Shown here: piece by piece, positions 1-8,825 of the stretch | Numbering within the stretch: position 1 is the stretch's first letter | Layout: the number at the start of each line of letters is the position of its first letter | Source: Maribacter sp. HTCC2170 | Lineage (GTDB): Bacteria; Bacteroidota; Bacteroidia; Flavobacteriales; Flavobacteriaceae | Direction of reading: 5' to 3' | Length of the DNA stretch: 64,000 nt | Assembly: GCF_000153165.2 (NCBI RefSeq) | Contig: NC_014472.1 | Coordinates: 369,501 to 433,500, forward strand | Notes under the pieces: generated by a model | Databases searched by the model: none | Told to the model about the DNA's origin: nothing | Seen by the model: only the letters and a program-made list of their open reading frames with translations | Position numbers and translations under genes: made by a program

Positions 1-118
1 CCGCCATTAAACTTCGACTCATGAATTTTTTTAAATTGGGAGCAAAAGATGATATTTTACTGTAAAACTCATTAAAATCATTCTCCTCTTTATGTACGTG
101 TAGTTGTTTTACTAGCAT
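1..118 (-). CDS. 5' part of an unidentified gene cut by the left edge
   Basis: Reading leftwards from an ATG at 118 there are 39 codons without a stop, starting MLVKQLHVHKEENDF and continuing off the edge. The composition is that of a soluble, charged protein; I do not recognise the family. It is divergent from hsp20. A dyad at 189-200 and a TAGTTTTA box at 158-165 (minus strand) lie just upstream in the same arrangement as at nine other promoters here, which supports a real gene. A purine-rich AAAGGAGG (minus strand) at 151-158 precedes a five-codon frame at 138, so the exact start is uncertain. The product cannot be named from 39 residues. Confidence 0.55.
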   Translation of the reverse strand, partial: MLVKQLHVHKEENDFNEFYSKISSFAPNLKKFMSRSLMA

Positions 119-157
119 GGCATTCTATTTTGAAGTTAGCATTAATAATTCCTCCTT

Positions 158-200
158 TAAAACTAAGTTCAAATACCTTCGATAAAAATGATATATATCA
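158..200 (-). promoter_or_regulatory. FNR-like dyad plus -7 box, leftward promoter
   Basis: TGATATATATCA at 189-200 has its centre 33 bp from the centre of TAGTTTTA (minus strand, 158-165; consensus TAnnTTTG with the last base changed). The spacing equals that at the other promoters of this set. It reads toward the gene cut by the left edge. Confidence 0.6.
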
Positions 201-245
201 GTAAATCAATGATCGACCTATTCAAAATCGTAAATAATTGTTAAC

Positions 246-288
246 TGACCTACATCATTTGAAAAGCATAATCACTACTCTATTTTAG
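246..288 (+). promoter_or_regulatory. FNR-like dyad plus -7 box, hsp20 promoter
   Basis: TGACCTACATCA at 246-257 is centred 33 bp upstream of TATTTTAG at 281-288, a one-mismatch TAnnTTTG box. The predicted transcription start is near 291, about 32 nt before the hsp20 ATG at 323. Confidence 0.6.
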
Positions 289-322
289 CTCTCAAATAAT
301 TGTTTAATCTAAAATCAATATC

Positions 323-790
323 ATGTCATTAGTAAAATTTAGAAAAAGAAGACCTTTTGGTAGTCTGGTAACCTCTGATTTTTTTGATATGGAGGATTTC
401 TTTGACAACCGATTTTGGAACCAAGGACTGGTCAATGACAGTTTTTGGAATGGAAGAAAAGGGGAACCGGCCCTAAACATAAAAGAGAACGAAGCTAATT
501 TTGAAATTGAATTGGCCGCTCCAGGTTTTGCAAAAAAAGATTTTGAAATCACGATTGACGATGGGTACTTGAATGTTTCTGCGAAGAAATCTACATCTGA
601 AGAAGAAAAAGAAGATGATTTTACTCGTAGGGAGTTTAGCTACAAGTCATTTGAAAGATCACTGCAATTGCCTGAAAATGTGAAAGAAGAAGAAATTAAA
701 GCTAAATACAAAGATGGCATTCTTAGTTTTAAGTTAGAAAAAATGGAAGAGGCCAAAAAGGCTAAACCAAAAGTAGTTGAGATTGCTTGA
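323..790 (+). CDS. Small heat shock protein, Hsp20/alpha-crystallin family
   Basis: This 155-aa protein is an ATP-independent holdase chaperone of the cytoplasm. An alpha-crystallin domain spans about residues 45-145, with the hallmark segments PALNIKENEANFEIELAAPG, a FTRREFSYKSFERSLQLP stretch and the final A-x-x-x-GIL-like motif (KYKDGILSFKL). The N-terminal arm is rich in Phe/Trp/Asp, as in other bacteroidotal Hsp20s. It stands alone and diverges from the gene at the left edge. The upstream dyad and -7 box place it with the stress promoters of this window instead of a sigma-32-type control. Family assignment is secure; the client range is unknown. Confidence 0.95.
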   Translation: MSLVKFRKRRPFGSLVTSDFFDMEDFFDNRFWNQGLVNDSFWNGRKGEPALNIKENEANFEIELAAPGFAKKDFEITIDDGYLNVSAKKSTSEEEKEDDFTRREFSYKSFERSLQLPENVKEEEIKAKYKDGILSFKLEKMEEAKKAKPKVVEIA

Positions 791-897
791 ATCTCATTTG
801 TTTATGAATGCCTTCTTATCTGATCTTAAAGCGTCCATGTATTGTAGGGGTTAGATTTGGGGGCATTCCCCTTTTGGTAAAATATTGCTAGAACAGA

Positions 898-1674
898 TTA
901 GGAATCACCCAAAAGAACTGACACCATATCTTCTGTCAAAGCCTCATTCGCCGCTTTATACCCTAAATCAAAAACAGCATCAATGTCCTTCACAGAGAAA
1001 GTACCATATTTCTTCAAATCTTTTGGACTTATTACCAAATTACAATCCTCGAATTTTTCAATAGATTCATGAGCCGTTTTGATTTTGTAGGCCCTATCCA
1101 AAATGCTAAAAGAATATTTAAGATCATTGATCCTAAGCACCTCAAATGGGTTTACATAAACTCCAACTATAGTATCGCAGGATGTTTTAATTAAATCTAC
1201 AGGAAAGTTATTGAGCGTACCTCCATCTATATAATGTTCACCACCTATCTCAACAGGAGTGAAAACCCCTGGAAAGGCAGCGGATGCCAAAATTGGCCGA
1301 ATCAATTCTCCCGCATCAAAAACCTTTAAAGTACCGGTTAGCAAGTTAGTGGTTGTAATGGCCAGCGGCATCTGTAAAGAGCTGAAATTGTCGTCTACCA
1401 GATAAGATTTAAAACTGTCATATAATTTTTCGGTATCTATGAAGCCCGGTTTATTGCGGGCAAACTTATTTAACTTGAAAATCTGTACCGACTTGAAAAA
1501 ATCCAATATTTCTTCCCACGTATTCCCATTGGCGTATAATGCCCCTACAATGGCACCAGCACTGGCACCGGCAATATGGTTTGGGAAAATACCATGCTCT
1601 TCCAAAGCTTTGATGGCTCCAATATGAGCCACACCGCGAACACCGCCACCAGAAAGGACCAGGCCTATATTCAT
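898..1674 (-). CDS. Patatin-like phospholipase
   Basis: At 258 aa this is a single-domain patatin (RssA-like) serine acyl hydrolase. It has the glycine-rich oxyanion loop GGGVRG (residues 9-14), the nucleophile elbow GASAG with Ser38, and the catalytic-dyad Asp150 in DGG. There is no signal peptide, so a cytoplasmic or membrane-peripheral lipase is expected; the substrate is unknown. It lies 103 bp downstream of the small DUF6327 gene and may be the last gene of the YtxH operon, which reads the same way. The ATG at 1674 leaves the complete beta strand before the GGG loop. Confidence 0.9.
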   Translation of the reverse strand: MNIGLVLSGGGVRGVAHIGAIKALEEHGIFPNHIAGASAGAIVGALYANGNTWEEILDFFKSVQIFKLNKFARNKPGFIDTEKLYDSFKSYLVDDNFSSLQMPLAITTTNLLTGTLKVFDAGELIRPILASAAFPGVFTPVEIGGEHYIDGGTLNNFPVDLIKTSCDTIVGVYVNPFEVLRINDLKYSFSILDRAYKIKTAHESIEKFEDCNLVISPKDLKKYGTFSVKDIDAVFDLGYKAANEALTEDMVSVLLGDS

Positions 1675-1777
1675 ACTTGAAATTTAATATCAAAACTATG
1701 AATATTCCACATTCAGTCTAAAAAAAATATGGGAAGGTTTAAATTTTGTATAGTCGGGAATCAAAACATGGCGCAGA

Positions 1778-2005
1778 CTAACCTGCCAATTGTTTTGCAC
1801 TACGCATTTTTTTTAATTGCCTGAGCACGAGGGTCAAAAGGCTTTTTTGAAGAATGCCCTTATACCCGCCCAGTAAATGTGAAGGAGTTAAATCTGATTT
1901 ACATCTATGTAGATTCAACTTGAAGCTTTCCAGATTTATTTCTCGGTGAAGGCTTAAGATTTTTAATTGCTTATCTATTTCGGAAAATGAGTTATAAGTT
2001 TTCAT
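1778..2005 (-). CDS. DUF6327-like small protein
   Basis: A 75-aa basic protein, beginning MKTYNSFSEIDKQLKILSLH and containing a LTPSHLLGG segment, that matches my recollection of the flavobacterial DUF6327 family, which accompanies YtxH and holin-like genes. Its C-terminal third is amphipathic and basic, and no clear membrane span is present. It starts 2 bp after the stop of the holin-like gene, so it is co-transcribed. The function is unknown; family identity is from memory and moderately sure. Confidence 0.75.
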   Translation of the reverse strand: MKTYNSFSEIDKQLKILSLHREINLESFKLNLHRCKSDLTPSHLLGGYKGILQKSLLTLVLRQLKKMRSAKQLAG

Positions 2006-2007
2006 AA

Positions 2008-2352
2008 TTAATCAAAATAATATTTTGAGAATTTCTTCAACAAAGGTGTGTCCATTTTTTTACGGAAAATATAGCATAGTATGGCAACTACAACATAAAA
2101 TAGTCCCACTATCAGAAATCCGTGGTAGAACTCATTCATCGCATTACCTATGGCATACGCCGCGGTCAATGACAATAAGAATAAAGCCAAAAAGGCAATT
2201 GCCCCTATGACCAATACATGAGTTAAGGAAGTAATTCCTCTCATTGAGGTTTTGAATACTTTCAGTTTGTAGTATTCTTCACTATTCTCAAGATAGGATC
2301 TAATATCGACATCGGCCTCTATTAGATCCTTCTTTAATTCATCAAAAGCCAT
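2008..2352 (-). CDS. Phage-holin-family (holin-X-like) small membrane protein
   Basis: The 114-aa product has a charged N-terminal helix, then two hydrophobic spans (about residues 42-68 and 78-97) and a basic C-terminus. This is the layout of the chromosomal 'phage holin family' membrane proteins found next to YtxH genes. There are no other phage genes nearby, so a lysis role is not implied; a membrane or envelope stress role is inferred from context only. It lies 6 bp downstream of the YtxH gene and 2 bp upstream of the DUF6327 gene in one operon. Confidence 0.75.
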   Translation of the reverse strand: MAFDELKKDLIEADVDIRSYLENSEEYYKLKVFKTSMRGITSLTHVLVIGAIAFLALFLLSLTAAYAIGNAMNEFYHGFLIVGLFYVVVAILCYIFRKKMDTPLLKKFSKYYFD

Positions 2353-2358
2353 AAGAAC

Positions 2359-2688
2359 CTATTTCTGTAGTTGCGTATTTTTCTTTTTCATTTCTTCCAA
2401 TTTACGCTCCAAAGTTGCGATGATATCATCCGCTTTGTAACTCATTGTTGAAATGGTATCTTCTAACTTTTGCTCGAACTCAACTTTCTTTTCCTGAGCA
2501 GTTTTAGTAAGCTCTTCCTTGGCATGCGAGACACGCTCTGCTATTTCGTGCTTTGTCTCCATGGCTTTTTCCTTGATTTTTTTACGGGTTTTCGTCCCTT
2601 TGTCGGGTGCGTACAAAATACCTACCCCTGCCCCTATTGCAGCTCCTGTCAATAAGGCTAACATGATGTTTCCACTATCGTTTGACAT
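2359..2688 (-). CDS. YtxH domain-containing protein
   Basis: This 109-aa protein starts with a short hydrophobic, glycine-rich segment (residues 8-27, ALLTGAAIGAGVGILYAPDK) followed by a TRKKIKEKA motif and a long charged helix, probably a coiled coil, to the end. That is the YtxH (general stress protein) pattern. It is probably membrane-anchored with a cytoplasmic helical tail. It is the first gene of a three- or four-gene operon (YtxH, holin-like, DUF6327, possibly patatin). A perfect 22-bp palindrome and a -7 box directly upstream make it a member of the common stress promoter set. Confidence 0.85.
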   Translation of the reverse strand: MSNDSGNIMLALLTGAAIGAGVGILYAPDKGTKTRKKIKEKAMETKHEIAERVSHAKEELTKTAQEKKVEFEQKLEDTISTMSYKADDIIATLERKLEEMKKKNTQLQK

Positions 2689-2724
2689 GATTCTTGAATT
2701 TTATGGTTCATATTAAATTATACA

Positions 2725-2772
2725 CCAAAGTAATTCAATGAGTCATCACTTGAAATGATTTAAATCATTTCA
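2725..2772 (-). promoter_or_regulatory. 22-bp palindrome (FNR-like) plus -7 box, ytxH promoter
   Basis: The core TGATTTAAATCA at 2756-2767 lies in a perfect palindrome covering 2751-2772. Its centre is 33 bp from that of TACTTTGG (minus strand, 2725-2732), a TAnnTTTG box with one changed base. Transcription is predicted to begin near 2721 and run into the YtxH gene. Confidence 0.65.
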
Positions 2773-2825
2773 AAAAAAAGAGGGTTTCAAAACCATTCAA
2801 TGGGTATTCTTATAACTGTAGTAAA

Positions 2826-4013
2826 TCAGTTTTCAAGCAAATGAAATGCTTGCTTAGCTATTTCCAACTCTTCATTGGTTGGAATAACCAAAACCTTTAC
2901 AATTGAATCTGAAGTATTAATCTCTCGGAGATGGGCTGATTTCCTGGAATTAAACAAATCATCTATTTCTATTTCTAAAAATTGCATTTCATTGCAGACC
3001 ATTTTACGTATCAGTTCAGAGTTTTCCCCAATCCCAGCCGTAAAAATTAGGGCATCAAGACCATTCATAGCGGCCGCATAGGCTCCAATATATTTTTTAA
3101 TTCGATACGCATTCATTTCCAAAGCCAACTTACAAGCGTGATTACCTCTCTCCGCTTCAGACTCAATATCCCTTAAATCACTATAACCGGTCAAACCCAA
3201 CATACCGCTTTCTTTGTTCAACATATTATTCACCTCATCTAAAGAATAACCCAGTTCATTCACCAAATAAAAGACAATAGAATGGTCTATATCTCCACTT
3301 CTAGAACCCATGATCAGTCCGTTCGAAGGTGCGAACCCAAGACTATGATCTACACTTTTTCCATTCTTTACTGCACTTATACTGCAACCATTACCAAGAT
3401 GGATTGTAATTAGCTTTGCATCCTCTCTACCTAAATAATCCGCGGCTCTTTCCGAAACATACTTATGACTAGTACCATGAAAACCATAGAGTTGGATTCC
3501 GTTTTCTTCATAGAACTTATTGGGAATGGCATATTTGCGCACCTTAGTAGGTATTGATTGATGAAATGCCGTATCAAAAACTGCAATCTGTTTTGAATTC
3601 GAGAATATTTGTTCCGCAATTTCAATTCCCAATAGATTATGTGGATTATGTAAAGGTGCTAGGCTGAAATTTTCCTTTATTATTCTTTTCACCTCTTTAT
3701 TCACTAATGTTGTCTCGGAAAACGCATTCCCACCATGAACAACCCTATGGCCCACAGCTTCTATTTCCTCGGTACTTTTTAGAATCCCGTTTTCCACATC
3801 AAGTAAAACATTGGAAATCTTAATCAGACCTTCCTTGTGGTCATTTATCGGCAATTTTTTTTTATGCTTTTTCCCAGAAAGATTAAAAACCAAAACCGAA
3901 TCACGAGATCCAATACGTTCGACCAAGCCACCACAGATCACTTTTTCCTCTGGCATTTCAATTAGTTGGAACTTAATTGAAGAACTGCCCGAATTTAATA
4001 TCAATACCTTCAT
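2826..4013 (-). CDS. ackA: Acetate kinase
   Basis: Acetate kinase (395 aa, normal length) makes ATP and acetate from acetyl phosphate in the cytoplasm. Family signatures are present: NSGSSSIKFQ near the N-terminus, VGHRVVHGG, FDTAFHQS, the nucleotide-binding HLGNGCS and the C-terminal AGIGEN. The ATG is 5 bp after the pta stop, so pta and ackA form one transcript. Linkage to two UspA genes suggests that substrate-level ATP formation or acetyl-phosphate control is tied to stress or oxygen limitation; that link is inference. Confidence 0.97.
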   Translation of the reverse strand: MKVLILNSGSSSIKFQLIEMPEEKVICGGLVERIGSRDSVLVFNLSGKKHKKKLPINDHKEGLIKISNVLLDVENGILKSTEEIEAVGHRVVHGGNAFSETTLVNKEVKRIIKENFSLAPLHNPHNLLGIEIAEQIFSNSKQIAVFDTAFHQSIPTKVRKYAIPNKFYEENGIQLYGFHGTSHKYVSERAADYLGREDAKLITIHLGNGCSISAVKNGKSVDHSLGFAPSNGLIMGSRSGDIDHSIVFYLVNELGYSLDEVNNMLNKESGMLGLTGYSDLRDIESEAERGNHACKLALEMNAYRIKKYIGAYAAAMNGLDALIFTAGIGENSELIRKMVCNEMQFLEIEIDDLFNSRKSAHLREINTSDSIVKVLVIPTNEELEIAKQAFHLLEN

Positions 4014-4018
4014 ATAAG

Positions 4019-6115
4019 TTATTCTAAATCTTGTGCCTGAATTGCAGTAATAATCACAGCGTTAAAGATATCGTCCACATTACAACCTCGGCTTAGGTCA
4101 TTCACAGGTTTGTTAAGCCCTTGTAAAATGGGACCGATTGCTATCGTTCCCGTCTCCCTTTGAACGGCTTTGTAGGTATTGTTCCCTGTGTTAAGATCTG
4201 GAAAAATAAAAACTGATGCCTCACCGGCCACTTGTGACCCTGGCATTTTGGTTTTGCCCACATTTATATCAACAGCTGCGTCATATTGTATTGGCCCCTC
4301 AACCTTTAGATCAGGTCGTTTCTCTTTTACCAATTTGGTTGCATTACGTACTCTCTCAACATCTTCGCCCACTCCTGAACTACCTGAGGAGTATGATAAC
4401 ATTGCGATTTTTGGGTCAATACCAAATGCTTGACTTGTTTCAGCTGAAGATATGGCAATCTCTGATAATTGTTCTGCATCTGGGTTCGGGTTTATGGCAC
4501 AATCACCATAGAGTGTAACCCTATCTTCAAGACACATAAAAAAGACTGAAGAAACCACAGAAACATCTGGTCGTGTTTTTATAAAATGTAATGCAGGAAG
4601 AATGGTGTGTTTTGTAGTATGTATTGCACCCGATACCATGCCATCTGCATAACCTTTATGAACCATCATGGTAGCAAAATATGAAACATCTTCCATAAGA
4701 TCACGGGCCATTGCCAAATTCACATTTTTATGCTTTCTCAATTCATATAGGGTTTCGGAGAATTCATCAAAATATTTAGATTCAGTTGGGTTCTCTATCT
4801 CAATACTATTAAGATCAAGATCTAAATCCATCAGTGATATTTTGTCTGCTATTTGTATTGGGTCACCTAGTAAGGTGATTTCAACGGCATTGGCATCTAG
4901 CAATTGCTTTGTTGCCTTTAATACACGTTCATCCAATCCTTCTGCAAGTACAATTCTTTTTTTATCTGCTTTTGCCCGCTTCAGTAAATTATATTGAAAC
5001 ATTCTAGGTGTAATTCCTTTAGACTTCGATGTTATCAATCTCTTGGCCAGCACTTCCTCAGGTATATATTTTGAAAAGTCCTGAATTGAGGTCATTATTT
5101 TATGAGTGTTCTCCGCATATATCTTCGGTCTGATCGCCCCAATTCGATTTGTTATTGAAAAAGTTCCTTCTTCTACAGAAATTATGGGCACAACGTCTGA
5201 AAGCCCCTCAATAAGCTTGGCAATAGGTTCTTCAGGAATTATTCCCCCGGTTAAAATCATCCCAGATACAGTAGGGTAATTAGCAGATAAATTTGCTTGT
5301 AAGGCTCCAAGAATAATATCGGCCCTATCACCAGGAGTAATTACAAGTCCATCTTTCTTTAAATGGGTGAGGTAATTGCGTAATTGCATGGCCCCTACGC
5401 CAAAATGCCCTGCTTGATTATTTAAATATTTTTCACCAAAGAGAACTTTACCTTCAAGAACATCAACAATTTCTTTTATGGTAGGGTTGCCCAAAACAGG
5501 ATTCATTGGTATTGACCCTACCAATACCTCTTCAGGTATAACTTTTTGCAAACTCTCATTTACCAGCTCTAAATTTTTCTCTTGAACCTTATTGGCAACA
5601 ACCATAAGAACCTCAACACCATGATCCTTAAATGAATCATAGGCCAAGTAGACATTATTTACCAACTCATCCAATGTTTTACCAACACCACTTGTCAATA
5701 TGAGTGTTGGAATACCCAGGTTCTTTGCCATAAGTACATTGATATCCCATTCAATGATCGCTCCTTCTCCAGAAAAGTCCGTGCCTTCAACCAGCACAAA
5801 ATCAAACTGATCTTCTATGCTCTTATATTTTTCTATAATCTTATCAAGAACCTCATCTTCTTTATTCTGATTATTCATCTGAATAACCTCGCTGCGTGTA
5901 AATGCGAACGCGTCTTCATAGGCAATTGGCAAATTAAAATAGGAAATAATGGTTTTTATGTGGTTATCTTTTGTACCATTCGTGTAGTCATCGATAATAG
6001 GTCTAAAATAGCCGACTTTAGCTGCTTTTCCCAATAACATTTGCATTAGACCCAGAGAAATTATTGATTTGCCACTGTTAGGTTCTGTTGTGGCAATATA
6101 AATGGCTTTGCTCAT
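4019..6115 (-). CDS. pta: Phosphate acetyltransferase, long form
   Basis: Pta converts acetyl-CoA and phosphate to acetyl phosphate. This is the long form (698 aa): an N-terminal BioD-like P-loop domain (ATTEPNSGKS, about residues 9-18), a central DRTGG domain (about 210-320) and the C-terminal PTA_PTB catalytic domain (about 375-695, ending near GPILQGLNKPVNDLSRG). The frame opens at a TTG at 6121, but the ATG at 6115 begins directly before the first beta strand and is preferred. It is followed after 5 bp by ackA and preceded by two uspA genes across a 150-bp spacer with its own candidate promoter. Confidence 0.96.
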   Translation of the reverse strand: MSKAIYIATTEPNSGKSIISLGLMQMLLGKAAKVGYFRPIIDDYTNGTKDNHIKTIISYFNLPIAYEDAFAFTRSEVIQMNNQNKEDEVLDKIIEKYKSIEDQFDFVLVEGTDFSGEGAIIEWDINVLMAKNLGIPTLILTSGVGKTLDELVNNVYLAYDSFKDHGVEVLMVVANKVQEKNLELVNESLQKVIPEEVLVGSIPMNPVLGNPTIKEIVDVLEGKVLFGEKYLNNQAGHFGVGAMQLRNYLTHLKKDGLVITPGDRADIILGALQANLSANYPTVSGMILTGGIIPEEPIAKLIEGLSDVVPIISVEEGTFSITNRIGAIRPKIYAENTHKIMTSIQDFSKYIPEEVLAKRLITSKSKGITPRMFQYNLLKRAKADKKRIVLAEGLDERVLKATKQLLDANAVEITLLGDPIQIADKISLMDLDLDLNSIEIENPTESKYFDEFSETLYELRKHKNVNLAMARDLMEDVSYFATMMVHKGYADGMVSGAIHTTKHTILPALHFIKTRPDVSVVSSVFFMCLEDRVTLYGDCAINPNPDAEQLSEIAISSAETSQAFGIDPKIAMLSYSSGSSGVGEDVERVRNATKLVKEKRPDLKVEGPIQYDAAVDINVGKTKMPGSQVAGEASVFIFPDLNTGNNTYKAVQRETGTIAIGPILQGLNKPVNDLSRGCNVDDIFNAVIITAIQAQDLE

Positions 6116-6136
6116 TAGCAATCAGTGTTTAATATG

Positions 6137-6168
6137 CAAATTTAAAATTTTAAGACCGTAAAAAACAA
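6137..6168 (-). promoter_or_regulatory. Candidate housekeeping promoter of pta
   Basis: On the minus strand TAAATTTG (6137-6144) fits the Bacteroidota -7 box TAnnTTTG, and an ATTG lies 21 nt further upstream. No TGAY-N4-RTCA dyad is present at the 33-bp position, so pta-ackA may have a constitutive promoter in addition to read-through from the uspA promoter. Confidence 0.4.
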
Positions 6169-6265
6169 TCTTATTGTAAGTATTGTTTATTGAAGAAAGT
6201 ATATAACTTCCAACGTTAAAATAACATAATAAAACCCTAGATATTATATTAACTATACAATAATT

Positions 6266-7129
6266 TCAATTTGATATCAATGATTGAATTCCTGGTAAAA
6301 TCAAGATTGGTATTTTGGTATGAAAAGCCATTTTTCTAATGACCGATTCTCTTGTTAATTTCTCCAAAAAAGTATGCGGATAGTTTATCAATACAATTAA
6401 ATCAATATCCTCTTTTTTAGAAAAATCATTGACTGCATCAGCTACATTGTTCCACATTTCAACTCGGTGGAATTGATGGTCCAGGCCGTTTAATCGTTTT
6501 GACAATAATTCTTTGTTCTTCTTTTGCATTTCACTCAAAACATACTCCTCAGCAATCTGCAAAACATTTATTTTAGCATTCCAAATAGAAGCCATTTCAA
6601 GTATACTTTGTAAATCTTCTTCACCGATTACGTGGGTGAAATTAGTTGGAAAGACCACTGCATTCAACCTCTTAAAATCATGTTCATCAGGAACCGCCAA
6701 AATTGGGCAGAACCTTATTTTCTTGATCACCCTTACCGTATTACTTCCCATGAATACCTCTTTAGCCCCAGACGCACCTTTAGTGCCCATAACAATAAGA
6801 TCTATTTCTCTTTCAAGGAGCAGCTGGTTGATTGCCTGATCTACATTGTTCGAAACCGAGACCAATTCAAATTCATGGTTTGTTCGTTTATGATTTTGAG
6901 AAAGATATTGTATTGACTTATCTAATTGAATATTTGAGTTCTCAGATAAGGAATCATAAATAACCCCTAACCTTTCCCTGCTTTTTTTTCCCAATAAATT
7001 TGTCATTTTTGGTTCGTAGGTGTTCAATAATATAAAATTGCAATCTACGTTCTCAAATATTTTTAAGGCCGTGAAAATCGCGTTCCACGCGTTATCGGAA
7101 AAATCCGTAGGTAAAATAATATTTTTCAT
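6266..7129 (-). CDS. Universal stress protein, tandem UspA domains (second copy)
   Basis: This 287-aa protein contains two Usp alpha/beta domains (about residues 1-145 and 150-285). The first keeps the ATP-binding signature G-x2-G-x9-G-S/T (GTKGASGAKEVFMGSN) and the opening DFSDNAWNA, so it is an ATP-binding type Usp; the second domain has lost this motif. Usp proteins act in the cytoplasm in survival under starvation, redox or oxygen stress. The gene starts 8 bp after the other uspA, so both share the upstream promoter; they are clear paralogues (shared IPTDFSENAW-like start and GASGAKE). Confidence 0.93.
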   Translation of the reverse strand: MKNIILPTDFSDNAWNAIFTALKIFENVDCNFILLNTYEPKMTNLLGKKSRERLGVIYDSLSENSNIQLDKSIQYLSQNHKRTNHEFELVSVSNNVDQAINQLLLEREIDLIVMGTKGASGAKEVFMGSNTVRVIKKIRFCPILAVPDEHDFKRLNAVVFPTNFTHVIGEEDLQSILEMASIWNAKINVLQIAEEYVLSEMQKKNKELLSKRLNGLDHQFHRVEMWNNVADAVNDFSKKEDIDLIVLINYPHTFLEKLTRESVIRKMAFHTKIPILILPGIQSLISN

Positions 7130-7137
7130 TTCGGCTT

Positions 7138-7992
7138 TTATTTAGAAGAATTGGAATTATCAGGTACCACCAAAAATGGAACTTGTATGTGAAAACCAAT
7201 TTGGTCGATGTTCTGTTTCGTCAATATCCGCTCAAAAAACGAATGGTTTCTGTTCATCATTACCAAAATATCAAAGTCATGTTCTTCTACATATTCAATG
7301 ACGGCTTCTGGCATATAAGAACCCCTTTCTTCTTTAAATTCAAACTTAATCTGTGCAAGACAAAGTGCTAAGAAATCTTTATTCTCCTTCTGAACTTTAC
7401 TTAGCTCATACTCCTCCTTTATATGTAGTACAGTAATCAAGGCATCAAATATTTTCGCTATTTCAATGGCAGTGTACAGTTCCTTCCTATGGTATTTTGA
7501 CTTATAATCCGCAGCAAAAAGTATTTTTTCTATTCGCTTGTATACAAAACCGGCAGGAATCGCCAAAATTGGAACAGTAGCTTTTCGAATAACATGAACA
7601 GTGTTGGTTCCAAGAAATATTTCTTTTGCCCCAGAAGCTCCCTGCGTTCCCATGATAATTAAATCAACACTCTTGCTATGACTCAATTCGGTTATTTCAT
7701 CGGTCAAAACATTGAATGCGGAGACGGTTTCATAAATGTGTTTAGGGTTATTGAAATTAGCCTTAACCTTCTGTAAGGTCATTTCCAGCCCAGACAAAGA
7801 TGCGTCAACACCTTTATCAGCAATAGCACTGAATTCTGGACCTCCAAGCACATAATCCATACGATAAAAAGCAGGGGTATAGGTATGTAAAAAGTAGAAT
7901 GTACAGCGTTCATTTTTTAAAAATTGCAGTGCAAACGAAATGGTATTCCAAGCATTTTCTGAAAAATCGGTGGGAATGAGGATTGTTTTCAT
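7138..7992 (-). CDS. Universal stress protein, tandem UspA domains (first copy)
   Basis: A 284-aa tandem Usp protein beginning MKTILIPTDFSENAWNTISF. The N-terminal domain carries the ATP-binding signature (GTQGASGAKEIFLGTN) and the C-terminal domain (about residues 150-280) is degenerate. It is the promoter-proximal gene of uspA-uspA, with pta-ackA downstream in the same direction. The spacer to the divergent deoC carries two dyads; the left one (8046-8057) is correctly placed for this gene. The coupling to acetate kinase genes recalls anaerobic Usp loci in other bacteria, by analogy only. Confidence 0.94.
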   Translation of the reverse strand: MKTILIPTDFSENAWNTISFALQFLKNERCTFYFLHTYTPAFYRMDYVLGGPEFSAIADKGVDASLSGLEMTLQKVKANFNNPKHIYETVSAFNVLTDEITELSHSKSVDLIIMGTQGASGAKEIFLGTNTVHVIRKATVPILAIPAGFVYKRIEKILFAADYKSKYHRKELYTAIEIAKIFDALITVLHIKEEYELSKVQKENKDFLALCLAQIKFEFKEERGSYMPEAVIEYVEEHDFDILVMMNRNHSFFERILTKQNIDQIGFHIQVPFLVVPDNSNSSK

Positions 7993-8014
7993 GAGAAGCG
8001 GCTTTAGTAATACT

Positions 8015-8057
8015 TAAAATTATGGTCTTTCTAAAAAAAGAACCATGATTTAAATCA
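8015..8057 (-). promoter_or_regulatory. FNR-like dyad plus -7 box, uspA promoter
   Basis: TGATTTAAATCA at 8046-8057 is centred 33 bp from TAATTTTA (minus strand, 8015-8022). The core dyad is identical to that of the ytxH promoter. Start of transcription is predicted near 8011, about 20 nt before the uspA ATG at 7992. Confidence 0.65.
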
Positions 8058-8080
8058 GTCGAGTCCTTGTTTATTTTAAC

Positions 8081-8123
8081 TGACTATTATCATGAAAAAT
8101 CTAAAGGTAGAATCGTATTTTTG
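8081..8123 (+). promoter_or_regulatory. FNR-like dyad plus -7 box, deoC promoter
   Basis: TGACTATTATCA at 8081-8092 is centred 33 bp upstream of TATTTTTG (8116-8123), a perfect TAnnTTTG box. Transcription should start near 8127, giving a leader of about 43 nt before the deoC ATG at 8170. Confidence 0.65.
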
Positions 8124-8169
8124 AATTATATTCCTACTAGTTATTCCTAGTTAAATAATTTCCGATTCT

Positions 8170-8814
8170 ATGCACATCCAAGATTATATTGACCATACCA
8201 TACTTAAGCCCACAGCAACAATTGCCGATATTGAAAAACTATGTAACGAAGCTATTGCACATAAGTTCTTCGCTGTTTGTGTAAACGGCTGTTATGTTAA
8301 ATCTGCCAAAGAATTATTATTGGACAGTTCGGTAAACCTAGCAGCGGTAATAGGCTTTCCTTTAGGGGCCATGAGCACGGAAGCCAAGATTTTTGAATCC
8401 AAGAATTGCGTTGCCAATGGCGCTGATGAAATTGACATGGTTATCAATGTTGGATGGTTAAAATCCGGTAAAACAGATTTAGTTGAACAAGAGATTTCCA
8501 ACATAAAAAAAGCAATTGGAAAAAAGGTTTTGAAAGTAATCATAGAAACTTGCTATTTAACCCATGAAGAAAAAATAAAAGCATGCGAACTTGCTGTTGC
8601 AGCGGGTGCAGACTTTGTAAAGACCTCGACTGGTTTTGGTTCTGGGGGTGCAACCTTGGAAGATGTTAAACTTATGAAAGATGTAGTTGGGCACATGGCA
8701 AAAATAAAAGCTTCCGGTGGTATTAGAGATAGAGCCACAGCTCTTAAATACCTTGCCCTTGGGGTTTCACGAATAGGAACATCCGCAGGGATTACCATCT
8801 CATCAACCGAATAA
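8170..8814 (+). CDS. deoC: Deoxyribose-phosphate aldolase
   Basis: DeoC (214 aa) splits 2-deoxyribose-5-phosphate into acetaldehyde and glyceraldehyde-3-phosphate. The Schiff-base lysine is K151 in VKTSTGFG; the partner lysine K180 precedes ASGG and D89 lies in ADEIDMVIN, so the active site is complete. The start [10 protein letters not shown] is typical of the family. It is followed after 11 bp by deoD, forming a nucleoside salvage operon. It diverges from uspA across a spacer with paired dyads, so nucleoside breakdown appears to be controlled together with the stress genes. Confidence 0.96.
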   Translation: MHIQDYIDHTILKPTATIADIEKLCNEAIAHKFFAVCVNGCYVKSAKELLLDSSVNLAAVIGFPLGAMSTEAKIFESKNCVANGADEIDMVINVGWLKSGKTDLVEQEISNIKKAIGKKVLKVIIETCYLTHEEKIKACELAVAAGADFVKTSTGFGSGGATLEDVKLMKDVVGHMAKIKASGGIRDRATALKYLALGVSRIGTSAGITISSTE

Positions 8815-8825
8815 TTAGCGAAACT

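Noticed and set aside
2008-2352. Prophage remnant suggested by the holin-like gene
   Set aside because: No other phage gene is present; the YtxH/DUF6327 context shows a chromosomal stress operon.
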